Assembly: GCA_003508835.1 (NCBI GenBank)
Contig: PUFA01000284.1
Location: 700,501-764,500 of the forward strand
Length of the DNA stretch: 64,000 nucleotides
Direction: 5' to 3'
Source: Eonycteris spelaea
Taxonomy: Eukaryota > Chordata > Mammalia > Chiroptera > Pteropodidae
Positions within the stretch are counted from its first letter, which is position 1. Each line of letters begins with the position of its first letter. Below the pieces are notes generated by a model. That model ran no database searches. It was given only the letters and a program-made list of their open reading frames with translations, and was not told where the DNA came from. This document shows positions 49,317-59,899 of the stretch, piece by piece. A program made the translations under genes and the position numbers.

Positions 49317-49759
49317 AATAAACAACAACAAAAGTGAAAATAAACTCATAGCTACAGAGAATATTTAGAGGGAAACTAGATGGGAGGGGTGTTGGGGAGA
49401 ACAAAAAAAAGACAAAGGAATTAAGAGGTATAAATGGATAGCTGCAGAATAGACATGGAGATGCAGAGTGTATCATGGAAAAGATAATTAATAATGTTGA
49501 ATAAATATGTAAGGAGGAAGAAGGGTACCAGATTTAATGGGGTGATCACTTGGCAAATTATGTAGATCTCTGATCACTATGCTATACAACTGAAACTGGT
49601 ATATTATTGTATGCCAACTATTAAAAAAAACTCATTGAATTGTACAATGTAAGCACAAGCAACTAAATGTCTATTATATATCAATAAAGATAAAAAAATG
49701 AAAAAAATCAGAAATGCTGAAAAATGATTAGGTGAGCTTGGTCAAGTTTCCTAACTGTG

Positions 49760-50150
49760 ACAGTCTTTAGAGCTTACTGTAAATATTCTATTCAGCTCTT
49801 TCTTATCCCACAGAGTTAGATTTTACTTTCCTGCTCCCTTTGTAGTTAGGCATGGTTATGTGACTTACTTTAGCCAATGAAACATGAGCAAAAATGACAA
49901 AGAAGCTTTAAGAGCCTGTGTATGATTCACTACATTTTCTTTTTCTGCCAAAAAAAAAAATCCTAAAAGCATGTGTTAAGATAAAGATTCAATTAACTTT
50001 GGTTCTTGAGTGGCAATTTTAAAAAGATCATCCTTGCTAACCTAGGTTGATCAACAAACATGAGGAAGAAATAAATCTTCCCAATGTTAAACCACTGAGA
50101 CCTGGGATTGTTCATTTTTATAGCATAACCAAACCTATCCTGATTTATGT
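49760..50150 (+). mobile_element. Old LTR, MLT1-like
   Basis: GGTTATGTGACTTACTTTAG, CCAATGAAACATGAGCAAAA, GAAGCTTTAAGAGCCTG and the end block GTTAAACCACTGAGACCTGG then ATAACCAAACCTATCCTGAT follow an old MaLR-like LTR order. No retroviral gene is attached. It starts just after copy B. Subfamily uncertain. Confidence 0.6.
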
Positions 50151-50424
50151 AATAAAACATTCTCATGTTCAACTTATAGTTAATCGATAAGGTAAGATGA
50201 TTTTTAAAGTTTGGGATTTTTTTGAAAGCCAAATGGGACTTTTAAAATAAAATATTGCTCAGTATGTATAATACACAATTGTAGAGGCGTGTTGATTAAA
50301 GTGGAGCATTGCCAAAAGCATAAGAACTTCTAGATTTACACTGGGCATTTTTCAAAATCATTGAACTAAAAAAGCTCTAAACTGCCTTTAAAATCTGACA
50401 AGGTAATTTTTAATTAAAAGCATT

Positions 50425-50545
50425 GTTAGGCATTATTAGAGATTCAAAGATGAATAGGATACAATATCTACCACCAAAAAATTTAAAATCTAATAAAGGG
50501 CATAAAAGAAGTGCTCAAATATCTATAAGTGCAAGGCAGAATAAG
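50425..50545 (+). repeat. Ancient unnamed repeat, 'AAAGATGAATAGGATACA' part
   Basis: AGATTCAAAGATGAATAGGA and AAATCTAATAAAGGGCATAA correspond to the second section of the repeat noted at 1630. Confidence 0.45.
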
Positions 50546-51149
50546 TTTCATTAAATAGAATTTTTCAAATAAATTTTGATAGTAAAACAATATTGATTTG
50601 ATTACATAATAGATTATATTGATTTCACAGGAGCACATCCAAACTAATGCATGCCTGAATTTTGGTGACAGCCAAAGTGATCTCATAGTCAAATTTATTA
50701 CTATAAGATTATATCAAAATGCAATTTGCTTTATAGCTTTAAACAATAAGAAATAACATATTAGAAAAATTAAAACTTTTAAAATTTTTATCAGGAATAT
50801 CATATACATTAAAATGATTAAATAAGATGCACAACTCAGACCAATAATTATCAAATAGACAACAAATTTCAAGGCACTTGTTGGCTGGGAATCATTTCCT
50901 GTGTGTGCCTGTGATGCACAGAGAGAATGTCAAGTAATCACGCTGGACATTTTTAATAATTACTGGGTGCGATACAATTCCTAAGTGATAATTGTTGCAT
51001 AAAAATACAATAAATGCATTATTTGTTTACCTATCTTTTTAAAAATATATTTTAGAAGGTAAAAACACATTACTAGCACTCCACTTTTCCCTGTGTTTTA
51101 GAACACTCACCTGTATATGAATATTTGAAAGAGGTAAAGATAAAAAAGT
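50546..51149. other. Unassigned non-coding sequence
   Basis: No gene. It may be the diverged interior of the surrounding ancient repeat. Confidence 0.45.
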
Positions 51150-51440
51150 AAAAAGAAGAGTTGTTGCTTCATGAAGAAGGTAGCATTTGAGTTAGGCATT
51201 AAAAAATGTAAAAGACGGATACTTCTAGAAGAAAACATAGCATTGTCCAAGGTACAAAGATTGGTGTTGGCAGTAATGTTGTTTGGCCAGACCTTAAGAC
51301 ACATGAAACAGAGTTATGAGATTTAAAGGATATAAATATATCTTTGTTTTACAGCATAGAAGTCTGTGAATGCCAGAATAAAGAGTTTGGACCTCATTCT
51401 GCAGACAATGAAGAGCCAATAATTGTCACTTTTCTCTTGT
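51150..51440 (+). repeat. Ancient unnamed repeat, middle part
   Basis: GAAGAAGGTAGCATTTGAGT TAGGCATT-like and AAAGAGTTTGGACCTCATTC, GCAGACAATGAAGAGCCAAT blocks are in the order of the same long repeat. Its later part is seen at 59082-59340. Confidence 0.5.
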
Positions 51441-51639
51441 CCAAGTACCACTCAGCCTTGAGCACCAAGGATCTTGAGCAGAGCATACTGCTTGAAGTCT
51501 GTCCCAACCTGAAAGCCAGCAAAAGTAGGTCAAACACATCAGCAGCAAGGCTTGAATTCTATCTTTCTACCTTTGCAGAAATGCCTAGCTATTCACCAGA
51601 AATCTGTGCACCTCCTGCCAGGGTATGCAATTGTCACTG

Positions 51640-52020
51640 AGAGAGGGTTGTCCAAGCAGAGACTATACTTCCCAGCCACCCGTATGTTAGATGTGGCCAC
51701 AGGCCAGATTTTCATCAATGAAATGTAACCAAAAACTAGGTGTATCACTTCAGCCAAGGTTGTTAAGAAGCAGGTAAGCTTCTCCTGCTGTTCACTGGTG
51801 AAAACGAAGGGCTCATAGAATCTGATTAAGGAAAAGCAAAACCACAAGGTCAAAAATCTTGAGAGCCCCAAAAATCATAAGAGGACAATCCCATCCCCCA
51901 TTAAGCAAGAATATCCACATTGCACAACTATATGAGGGAGAAATAGATTTCTACTTATACCAAGACCCTGAAATTTGGGCTCATTTTCTAGAAATTAGTT
52001 TTACCCTAATTAATTTGGAA
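51640..52020 (+). mobile_element. Old LTR, MaLR-like
   Basis: ACTATACTTCCCAGCCACCC, TTAGATGTGGCCACAGGCCA, CAATGAAATGTAACC and an end region GAGAAATAGATTTCTACTTA then TGAAATTTGGGCTCATTTTC give the order of an old mammalian LTR, without coding sequence. Subfamily uncertain. Confidence 0.55.
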
Positions 52021-52222
52021 ACTGGTCCAAGACACAGGGGACCCACACAAAAATCTAAAAATATGTTGCAGTGCATTAGTATTTTGGATGGTACTTGGCA
52101 AGAAGAGTAATATCAAATGCTCAACAAGGAGACCCACATTATAGAGTGCCAAAATATTTGGCAAAATGGTCATCTGTGATAATGTGAGAAACAGACCGAG
52201 TGCCTACTCAGCTTTTAAGTTT

Positions 52223-52430
52223 GTGTTAGTTATTTATGTGTTACAAGTTACCCTCAAATTTAGGCGCTTAAAACGGCACACATTAATTATCTTAGAGTTT
52301 CTATGGGTCAGGAATCTGAAAGTGGCTACTCTGGGTGCTCTGAATTAGGCTTTCTTACAAGGTTACAGTTAAGGTGGCAGCCGGGGCTGCAGTTTCAAGA
52401 TTCAAGCAGGACAGGATCAGCTTCCAAACT
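52223..52430 (-). mobile_element. MLT1: MLT1-type LTR, left part, split by a nested LTR
   Basis: Antisense MLT1: GTGTTAGTTATTTATGTGTT, ACAAGTTACCCTCAAATTTA, GGCGCTTAAAACGGCACACA, AAGGTGGCAGCCGGGGCTGC and CAGCTTCCAAACT. It is cut at 52430 and resumes at 52797 in the same order. Confidence 0.8.
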
Positions 52431-52502
52431 CATCTTAGTCCATTCAGGTAGGCTTCTATAACAAAACACCACAGACGTGGAGGCTTATAAAACACACACA
52501 CA

Positions 52503-52535
<33 letters not shown>

Positions 52536-52791
52536 TTTATTCCTCATGGTTCTGGTGGCTGGGAATCCAAGATCGTGGAGCCAGCATGATCAGATAAGCG
52601 TTCTCTTCCAAGTCATAGACTTCTCGCTGTGTCCTTGTATGATGGAAAGATCTCTTTTATAAGAGCACTAATTTCATTTATGAGGGCTTTACCCTCATGA
52701 CCTAATCACTTCCCAAAGGCCCGACTTCCTAATATCACTTTTTGGGGGTTAGTATTTGAATTTGAGGGAGATAAACATTCAGAGCATAGCA
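52431..52791 (-). mobile_element. MaLR LTR (MST/MLT1-like) nested in an MLT1
   Basis: 361 bp with the 5-bp TSD AAACT at 52426-52430 and 52792-52796, the size typical of these elements. Antisense landmarks: CTTCTATAACAAAACACCAC, AGAAATTTATTCCTCATGGT, TCTCGCTGTGTCCTTGTATG, ATGAGGGCTTTACCCTCATG, ACCTAATCACTTCCCAAAGG, GCATAGC at the end. Removing it restores a continuous MLT1, CCAAACT then CACTCAG. It is one LTR without internal viral sequence. An AC microsatellite has grown in it. Confidence 0.85.
52491..52531 (+). repeat. (AC)n microsatellite
   Basis: About 40 bp of AC with one interruption, at the point where the host LTR usually reads AAACAACAGA. Confidence 0.93.
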
Positions 52792-52796
52792 AAACT

Positions 52797-52925
52797 CACT
52801 CAGTGGTGGTTAACAGTATTTACTTCCCAAGAGCTGTTGGACTGGTGGTGTCAGTTCCTTCTTGGCTGTTGACAAGGAGCCTCCTCCAGTTCCTTGCCGG
52901 GTGACCCTCAGCTTTAACATAAGCA
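52797..52925 (-). mobile_element. MLT1: MLT1-type LTR, right part
   Basis: Continues the left part after the nested LTR: CACTCAGTGGTGGTTAACAG, CAGTTCCTTCTTGGCTGTTG, ACAAGGAGCC, CAGTTCCTTGCCGGGTGACC. Similarity fades after about 52925. Confidence 0.72.
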
Positions 52926-53700
52926 CAAAAGAAGAGTCAGAAAAAAAAAATCTCAGAAAGACAGAAGTCAAAGTCTTGTATAACATAATCTTAGAAACAC
53001 TACCCCATTGTGTTTTCTATATTCTATTCACTAGTCATTGTGTCTAGTCCATATCTAGGAGGAGAGGATTATACAAGGAAATTTTGGAGCCATGTCAAGA
53101 GCTTTCTACCACAAGGTCTAAAGGAAGAGCCTGAAAAGTGGCAGTGTCAGTAGTACATTGCTATCAGCTGCCTTTGTACAGTGTTACATGAAGAGATCGT
53201 CTCAGGCTTGTGTAAGAGCAGAAATGGGGAAAAAAATGAAGAAAGGCTAGAATATCGGGGATTCCATTTCTCCACTCACAACCCTTATGCTATTGTTGTC
53301 ATGCATTTTACTTTTACACATGTAATAATCCCACTCGACATTGTGATTATTTATGTTTACACAGTTTTGTTTTAAAGTGATTTAAATAACAAGAGAAAAA
53401 TATTTTGTGTTTATACATGTCACCATTTCTGGTATCCTTCATTCCTTTGTGTAGATCCATATTTCCATCTGATATCATTTCTCTTCTGCCTGAAGAACTG
53501 TGACAACATTTCTTATACGAGAGTCTACTGGTAATGGATTCTGCAACTTTTATTGTGCCTAATATATTTAGATACTCTGATTAAGGGCCAAGATTAATGC
53601 AATATTCTCAAATGTGACTTTGTGAAAGTCTCTATCTCCTTTTTATTCTCTATAATTTTAAGATTGATAGTTTTCATATTACAAATACAACTCTTACAGA
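52926..53700. other. Unassigned non-coding sequence
   Basis: No gene or named repeat. Confidence 0.5.
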
Positions 53701-53721
53701 TCATCATCATCATCATCATCA
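53701..53721 (+). repeat. (TCA)n microsatellite
   Basis: Seven TCA units at the edge of the next MIR. Confidence 0.92.
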
Positions 53722-53960
53722 CTATCATTTATTGAGTACTTATTTTCCTGAGTCACACTGAGTACTGTAACATACAGTATCTGATTTAATTCTTATTACA
53801 AGGATAGGGTGTTACTATTTTCACTTTACTGTCAAGGCAGCTGAAACTCAGTTAGATTGTCATCACACAAGGTTACAAAATAGTAGAGAAAAAACTAAGC
53901 CTTTCTGAATTCCAGTCCAATGCTCTTAAGTCAATATCTTACACTACCCTACACTACCTC
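53722..53960 (-). mobile_element. MIR: MIR SINE, antisense
   Basis: ATCATTTATTGAGTACTTAT, CAGTATCTGATTTAATTCTT, TCACTTTACTGTCAAGGCAG CTGAAACTC, CACACAAGGTTACAAAATAG and GAATTCCAGTCCAATGCTC form almost the whole antisense MIR. Confidence 0.75.
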
Positions 53961-54261
53961 CTTGAAGAAGATTTTCTTTTTTTGCTGGTTTACCAGGAAG
54001 CTAATTGGGTGAGGTCTACTAAACTGAGATATAATATATCTTATTCATTTTAAAACATTTGAATTTGTGATTCATTTTATGATGGATCTTAACACTGAGC
54101 TTATAATTGCTGTTGAAAAGTTCAAGGTCATGATGCAGCTATCATTGCTTCTGCTTGTACAGTACCTTCCAGTAAGATAAAAAAGAATGTAATTATCAAA
54201 ATTTGAAGAATGGATACCTATACCTTAAAAGAAAATCCTGGCAAAAATAATAAGATATTCT
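53961..54261. other. Unassigned sequence
   Basis: No gene or named repeat. Its last 8 bases, GATATTCT at 54254-54261, are the left TSD copy of the next L1. Confidence 0.5.
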
Positions 54262-54695
54262 CTTTATTTTATTAAATTATTGGTTGTAACATTGGATAAT
54301 AACATTATATGTTCCTGGTGTACATTCTGTAATACATAATCTGCATATTGCATGGTGTGCTCGCCACCCGAAGTGAAATTTCCCTCTGTCATCAAATACT
54401 TGACCCCCTTTATCATCCTCGCTTCACCTAGGGTAACCAACATACTGTTGGCTGTGTCTATGAGTTTGTTTTGTTTGTTCATTTGTGCTTTATGTTTTAT
54501 ATCCCACATGAGTAGAATCATATGATTCTTGCTCTTATCTATCTTACTTATTTCACCTACCATGACACTCTCAAAATCCACCCATGTTGTTGCAAATGGT
54601 AATATTTCATCACTTTTTATAGCTGAGAATTATCCCATTAAGTATATATATGTTCCACATCTTTTTTATTCCATCATCCATTGAAAGACATTTAG
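54262..54695 (-). mobile_element. L1: 5'-truncated L1, minus strand
   Basis: Antisense L1 3' end: an A-rich tail at left (complement of TTATTTTATTAAATTATTGG), 3' UTR (CACCCGAAGTGAAATTTCCC) and the ORF2 end (CCATGTTGTTGCAAATGG). The direct repeat GATATTCT at 54254-54261 and 54696-54703 is a plausible TSD. A minus-strand open frame at 54264-54581 is the ORF2 C-terminus running into the 3' UTR. Confidence 0.82.
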
Positions 54696-54704
54696 GATAT
54701 TCTT

Positions 54705-55105
54705 TTAAGGAGTACTAAATCACCAACACTCCGGATGACACAGAAGACAGGATTGTTTGGAGGAATATGGACATCGACAACTCCGAATTTAGCTTCACTT
54801 TTATGTGGAATCTAAAAAACAAATGAATAAAAAAGAAATAAAACAAAAACAGACCCACTGAAACCAAGACCAAAGGAATGGCCACCAGAGGAGTGGGTAG
54901 GGGGTTGGATGAAAAAGTGAAGGGAAATACAGTTAATAATATTATGATAAATTTACATGGCGACGGATTACTAAAATTAGTGAGGTAAGTAACTATATTG
55001 TAAGGTATAAAAATGTCAAATCACTATATTGTACACCGGAAACTAATATTACTAATATAATAGTGTATACCAACTATAATTAAATTTAAAAATAAAATAA
55101 AATAA
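54705..55105 (+). mobile_element. L1: 5'-truncated L1, plus strand, head to head with the previous one
   Basis: Contains CACTTTTATGTGGAATCTAA, GGCCACCAGAGGAGTGGGTA, AATCACTATATTGTACACCG, GAAACTAATATTACTAATAT, and a tail of AAAATAAAATAAAATAAAA. It has its own 3' end, so it is a separate L1 and not the inverted part of its neighbour. Confidence 0.8.
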
Positions 55106-57324
55106 AAGTGATCTCAAATAAAATAGATTCTGAGTATGAAAAAAACTTTAAGAATATCTTAAGCAATTCACTTTACTTGTATTTTTCTTTAAATGCATGC
55201 CCAAGTGTGATAAATTATAAAATTTGCATCAAAATAAATAGCAAAACCTGTTTATAATACAGATAAAATACACGTTTAAGTAAGAAAGAAACATCGTATC
55301 TTATTAATTGGCATTGTTCTTTTCTTTCTTTGTGGTACATGAAATGATGGGGCATCTTATAATCAAAGGCATTTTAGATACAATAAAATGTGATATGTCA
55401 CTGGACAAGACATTCTTTTGAATTGTTTTTACAAAATGTTAGCAGAATCAGTGGTATCTGTGCTCATTACAGGGCATGTTTTCTCAAGGTGAAAAATCGA
55501 GATTGGGATTAGACTGTGCTATGGCTATAAAACGTAGCTGCCCTGCCAAAAGTTGTCTTTATTTATTCTTTCTCGTAGAATTTTACAGTAGAGAGAAAGC
55601 ATAGACTAGACTATTTAAATGATTGATAAATTGACTTCTTTGCCCTACCAGCAAGCTTCTTAAATGTCAAATTTTCCAAAACAAGAAAAAAAAGTAGCAA
55701 AGAAAAAGAAACAGTTAAATGCAATTCCTAACATGGAGTGAGATTAAGATAAAGTCTTTCTCTTCTCTTCAGGAAAATTGTCATCCTCATTGCTGAATTG
55801 AACTCCCAATGATATACCTTAATATCTTTTCAGACATCAACTGTGGCAAACTAACAGTAGTATGTCAATGAAGATTACAGGGTGCTAGCGGTACACCCTG
55901 AGTGTCAGTAATAATGTTGTCTATAGAAAATCTTAAAACAATGATAAAACCAATTTAAAGTTGGTCTGCTTTCCTTGTCACCATATATCAGCAAACTCCA
56001 AACAATGTTAATAATACTCTTCCCCTCAAGAGTGCTACGCCCACACATCATTTCCCCTTGGTTCCCAACTGGCTCATCAGATGGAAAAAAGAAAAGAGAC
56101 GTTAATGTAAAGAAGTAAGGGGTAATAAAGGATGCTTGGAGGAGAAGCTTGTCAATCATTCCAGGCACCCTACAGAGGCATTAACTGATTCTCAGTATAT
56201 AGAAATTCAAATGATCACAGAGCTAGGGCTTCATACAGAAGCTGTCTCTAAACGTTTCCCTATGCACACCAAAACAAGAATGAGAAAATTATAATAGCAA
56301 GCATTTATGCAATTAATGAATTAAATTAAAATTAGCAATAACACACTTCCCTTCTTGTTCTTTTCTGTCATACACCACACCCTAAGATGGAAGCAGTTCT
56401 CACAGAACAGCTTTTTCTGCAGCCTGGAGGACTGCTTGACACCTGGATAATGAGGTAAAAGCATCAAATCCAATGTTTCTGAAGCTATACAAATTGAAGT
56501 GTAACAAAATCATTGGTCAGGAACCAAGAAAAGTGGAAAAGCAGTGATCTTTATACTTATAATTGATGTTCTGGACGCTGGCGCTGGCATTATGTATACA
56601 GTAGATAATTAGTGTTGACAAACTGTGTTTTATAGACTTTGTCGGATAGTTGTATAGGGATATGTGTGGACTTTATTTGTTTTTTTATTTACCCCTCTGG
56701 AACCATGTGGGTAGACAGGTGTTAGAGTTAAAAATTCATATGGTATGTGATAGGATTTTGGTGAGGAAATGGAGCAGAAGGGATGGACATTTTAACAGCT
56801 TGTGAGGTTTTAGAAGTGAAAAGAGACGAGGGAGAAATATTCTATTGAAAAAAATCATTGAAATATACAATTTGTATACTGATGAATCAAAAAAGTCTAA
56901 CTCTAAAGTCAAAGAAGAATTAAAAAGTGAAAAAGATATTTCATAAGGACTAAGAGACTGTAAAATAGGGATTTTTTTTTAATCCAGAGATTTTCCTAAC
57001 TAATTAGCCTAAGGATAGATTAATTTTATTATTAACCAAAAAATTAATATAAGACACAGAGAGAAAGAAGGAACAGACTTCAGTTGTAATTCTAGTTCTT
57101 ATGAGCCTATCTGTATCTATTCATTTATTCAACAAGCATTTATTGTGTTCTTAAAATATAAAATATTTTCTACTAGCAACTGTGGAAGATACAAAGATTT
57201 TTTTATAAATTCTCATTTAATTTAGAAATAGGAAATAATATAATAATAAAATAGTTATTTTTACAATTCTACATAAATACCTTTGAATAAGTATTTTACA
57301 TGAGTTATTTATAATAGTAATAAT
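55106..57324. other. Unassigned non-coding stretch
   Basis: About 2.2 kb without a gene or a named repeat. A small hairpin (CAGGGTG and CACCCTG arms, 8-nt loop) lies near 55878-55900. Confidence 0.45.
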
Positions 57325-57465
57325 TATGGCACTGCAAGGTGGGTATTTTTAATTCCCATTTTATAAGAAATTGAAGCTTAGAGAGTTTCAAAGATTGCTG
57401 ACCTGGTACACAATGAAATCAAGATTTAAACCCAAATATTTCTGCACTTTGCTATACGAAAAACA
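57325..57465 (-). mobile_element. MIR: MIR fragment, antisense
   Basis: GGTGGGTATTTTTAATTCCC, ATTTTATAAGAAATTGAAGC, TTAGAGAGTTTCAAAGATTG and ATCAAGATTTAAACCCAAAT are the antisense MIR core. Confidence 0.7.
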
Positions 57466-57609
57466 GCAGCATCACAATTGAGAAGCAGCAGCATCACAAT
57501 TCAAAATAATTAAAAGCTCAAAAAAAAAAGAGAAATGCATTTTAACCCTCTTCTTTGATTTCTTTCATATCTTTCTACATCACTGACATCAGTTTTCTTT
57601 TTTCATTTT

Positions 57610-57775
57610 TTCAATAATATATTTAACAAATATTGAGTGAGTACCAACAGTATATCTAGTGCTGTTCTAGTGTTGGAAGACAGAAATACAGCAAAGTCCT
57701 TGCTCTTACGGAACTTACATTCTAATATGGGAGTCAGACAGGCAAGAAACAAAGTATGATGACAGGAGGTGAAAT
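57610..57775 (+). repeat. Ancient unnamed repeat, first part
   Basis: TTTAACAAATATTGAGTGAG, GTGCTGTTCTAGTGTTGG, ACGGAACTTACATTCTAATA and GATGACAGGAGGTGAAATGT are the opening blocks of the repeat. It is interrupted by an L1 5' UTR and continues at 59082. Confidence 0.6.
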
Positions 57776-59080
57776 GTGCTCCAGGGGTATCCCTTGCTCC
57801 CTTGCGTGGGCTGTGGGCCTCATGGTGTAGTTGAGCTTAGTTGCTGTTGGCATGTTAGTGGTAGGGATTGAGCCTCAGGCTGATTGGTTGTGAGGACTGG
57901 CCATGACTACGTTGGAGGAGCTGTTGTGCAGGGGCTGACCCTACAGAGCAGGATTCACTTAAGTGGGGCTCTGGGTCTGCTGAGTTGCCCTTGAGTATGT
58001 TGTTTGTGGAGGTGGTTGGGTGGTATTTGATGTGGTCTGAAGCTAGCCACCGGGTGTATTGGATCTGGGGTCTCTTCTGAGGGGCTCTGGTGCAGGCAAA
58101 GATCAGTCACTGCCTGTGCCCTGCCCAAGGCCACAAAGTGATCTGCAGATAGTTGCCACTTGTGCTGAGCTTGGAAGTGCCTGGGATTGACTAAGAGGTG
58201 AACTGAGGGTGGTTGCCACTAGTGCCAGGTCTTGGGGCTGCTTAACAAGAGGTATGAAACAGGCGGAGGCCAGATGCTGCTTGTCTGGGTTTGTGAACCT
58301 TTTAGAGGTTGTAATAAAGTCAGCATCATGAGCCAAGACAAGCCTTTTGTATGGAAAAGCCACTGGAAGGGGCTTGGGTGGACCCACAAGTTGGGAGGGA
58401 CAGGTCTAGGAATCACCAGGGCAGAACAAACTGTGTTAGCCAGGTTAATTGGGACTCAGGTATGATGCTGGGTGAGGGGAGTGCTCAACAAAGGAACAAT
58501 GGCTTCTGCCAGCACATCTGTCTGGAATAAACCTGCACCTCCAGCCCTTAAGCTGAAGCTAATTCAGTTCCTCCCTATATGCCCCGGCATCTTTTGAGCT
58601 GCTGCCCTAGTGATGAACTCGAGAGTGAGTCCATCAGTGAGTAAATCTGTGCATAGGCTCTTTAAGAGGAATGCCTGGTACTTCAGCAGCTGCCCTCCAT
58701 CTCACTAAGCCAATATCTTTGCTGTTAATCACAGCAGAAAATTATGAGACCTCTCTTCCTGGCACTGGAATCCTGTGCTGGGGAGCTCGTGTGGGACTGG
58801 GACCCTTCACTCCTCAGGAGGGATCCTCCACAGTCAAGACACCTCTCCAGATTTTTAATTGCCACACATAGGTGTGAGACCAGTCCATTCTGCATCTCTG
58901 CCCTCTTATCAGTCTCCACGGGCTTCTTCTGTACATCTTTAGCTATAGAACTTCTGTTCAGCTAGTCTTAGGAGCTATGAAGTCTCAATGATGGTTATTC
59001 TATAGTTTAGTTGTGATTTTGAGGTGATCATGGAAAGAAGCAAGCACAGCATTTACCCACTCTACTATTTGGACCAAAAG
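57776..59080 (-). mobile_element. L1: Isolated L1 5' UTR, minus strand
   Basis: A GC-richer 1.3-kb block. Read antisense from its right end it starts GGTCCAAATAGTAGAGTGGG and continues AAATGCTGTGCTTGCTTCTT and CACAACTAAACTATAGAATA, as in the 5' UTR of the L1 at 11855. Further in, CCATTGTTCCTTTGTTGAGC parallels CCATTGTTCTTCTGTCGAGC in copy B (about 47693). No ORF1, ORF2 or 3' end follows, which is unusual since L1 copies normally keep the 3' end. The several short open frames at 58103-58965 are in this UTR. Confidence 0.78.
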
Positions 59081-59081
59081 G

Positions 59082-59340
59082 TATCTGAGGATTCTTTAAT
59101 TTTATTTAGAGTGTGATAGAAAGCTATTGGAGAGTTTCGAGTATTAAAATAATAGTATTATTTCTAAGTCATATCATTTCACATTTAAATAATATTTAAA
59201 TAATATATTTTAATAATATCATTTTTTAAAAAATCACCCTGGTTGCTATATGGAGAACAGATGCCAGAGGAGGCAAAACTGGAAGCAAGAAGACCAGTTA
59301 GGAGATTGTTTGATTCTGTAGGGAAAGGATGACCTTTTTA
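59082..59340 (+). repeat. Ancient unnamed repeat, later part
   Basis: GAGTGTGATAGAAAGCTATT GGAGAG, an AT-rich stretch, then AAAATCACCCTGGTTGCTAT, GGAGAACAGATGCCAGAGG and GAAGACCAGTTAGGAGATTG follow the later blocks of the repeat begun at 57610. About 300 bp expected between the two parts is absent. Confidence 0.55.
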
Positions 59341-59344
59341 ATAT

Positions 59345-59720
59345 ACAGCTCTCCATGTGTTATAGGGACATGGGTATGTCTATGGGGAAAAAAGTGAATA
59401 TTGATCTCTAATTCATATTATACACAAAAGTTAATTTGAGAGGAGTCATAAACCTAAATGTGAAAGCTAAAAAAAATCTAGAAGAAAATATAAGGGAATA
59501 TATTTATAATCTTTAGATAGTCAAAGATTCTAAAAAGGAACACACACAAAAAAACTAACCATAAAAGAGAAATTGGACTTCATTAAAATTAAGAACATCA
59601 ATTCAAAAGGAAAAAATTACGAGAATGAAAAGTATATGTATGTATAATCCAGAAAATATAAAGAACTTCTATACATTAATAAAGCAAAGAAAAGTAACAT
59701 ACTCATGGAAGTGGCATTTC
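59345..59720 (+). mobile_element. L1M: Old L1M ORF2 fragment, plus strand
   Basis: Translates in pieces to the ORF2 region preceding the C-terminus: GGAGTCATAAACCTAAATG, AAAAAAATCTAGAAGAAAAT, GGACTTCATTAAAATTAAGA and TAAAGAACTTCTATACATTA. Diverged and short. Confidence 0.65.
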
Positions 59721-59899
59721 ATTATCTTTGTCATATTCTATTTGTTGCAAGCTAGTCACAGTGTCCACCAACATTCAAGGGCATACACGAGGGCATGAAT
59801 ACCAGAAGAAGGAGATCACTCGGGCCATCTTAGAGTCTTTTCATCAATGTCCCATCCACTTTTTACACAAAGCATTCTAGACACACTAACCTCACCTTG

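Larger units (their letters stand above)
47267..49706 (+). mobile_element. Half-L1-like element, copy B (ORF2-deleted L1), probably full length
   Basis: 2440 bp bounded by an 11-bp TSD, ATCAGAAATGC, at 47256-47266 and 49707-49717. It begins with an AAAAATGGAGTAGATGATAG segment like the start of an L1 5' UTR, so it is probably complete at the 5' end. It has an ~870-bp GC-rich 5' UTR (47267-48137), ORF1 (48138-49007), a stub of ORF2 (49089-49316), a 3' UTR with TGGGGTGATCACTTGGC and CAACTGAAACTGGT, and an A-rich end. The junction joining the endonuclease start to the ORF2 end is at about 49212-49223 and matches copy A. The 5' UTR of L1 carries an internal promoter in other mammals, so this copy could have been transcribed. 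Stops in ORF1 make it inactive now. Confidence 0.87.

Noticed and set aside
37206..49717. The two half-L1-like copies considered as one segmental duplication
   Set aside because: Similarity stops at each element's ends, each has a different TSD, and copy A is 5'-truncated, so they are separate insertions.
54262..55105. Twin-primed (inverted) single L1 insertion
   Set aside because: Both halves have their own L1 3' end and A-rich tail, which twin priming does not produce.
58103..58965. A cluster of frames in a GC-rich block that looked like a gene or promoter
   Set aside because: The block is an antisense L1 5' UTR, aligned to other L1 5' UTRs in the window.
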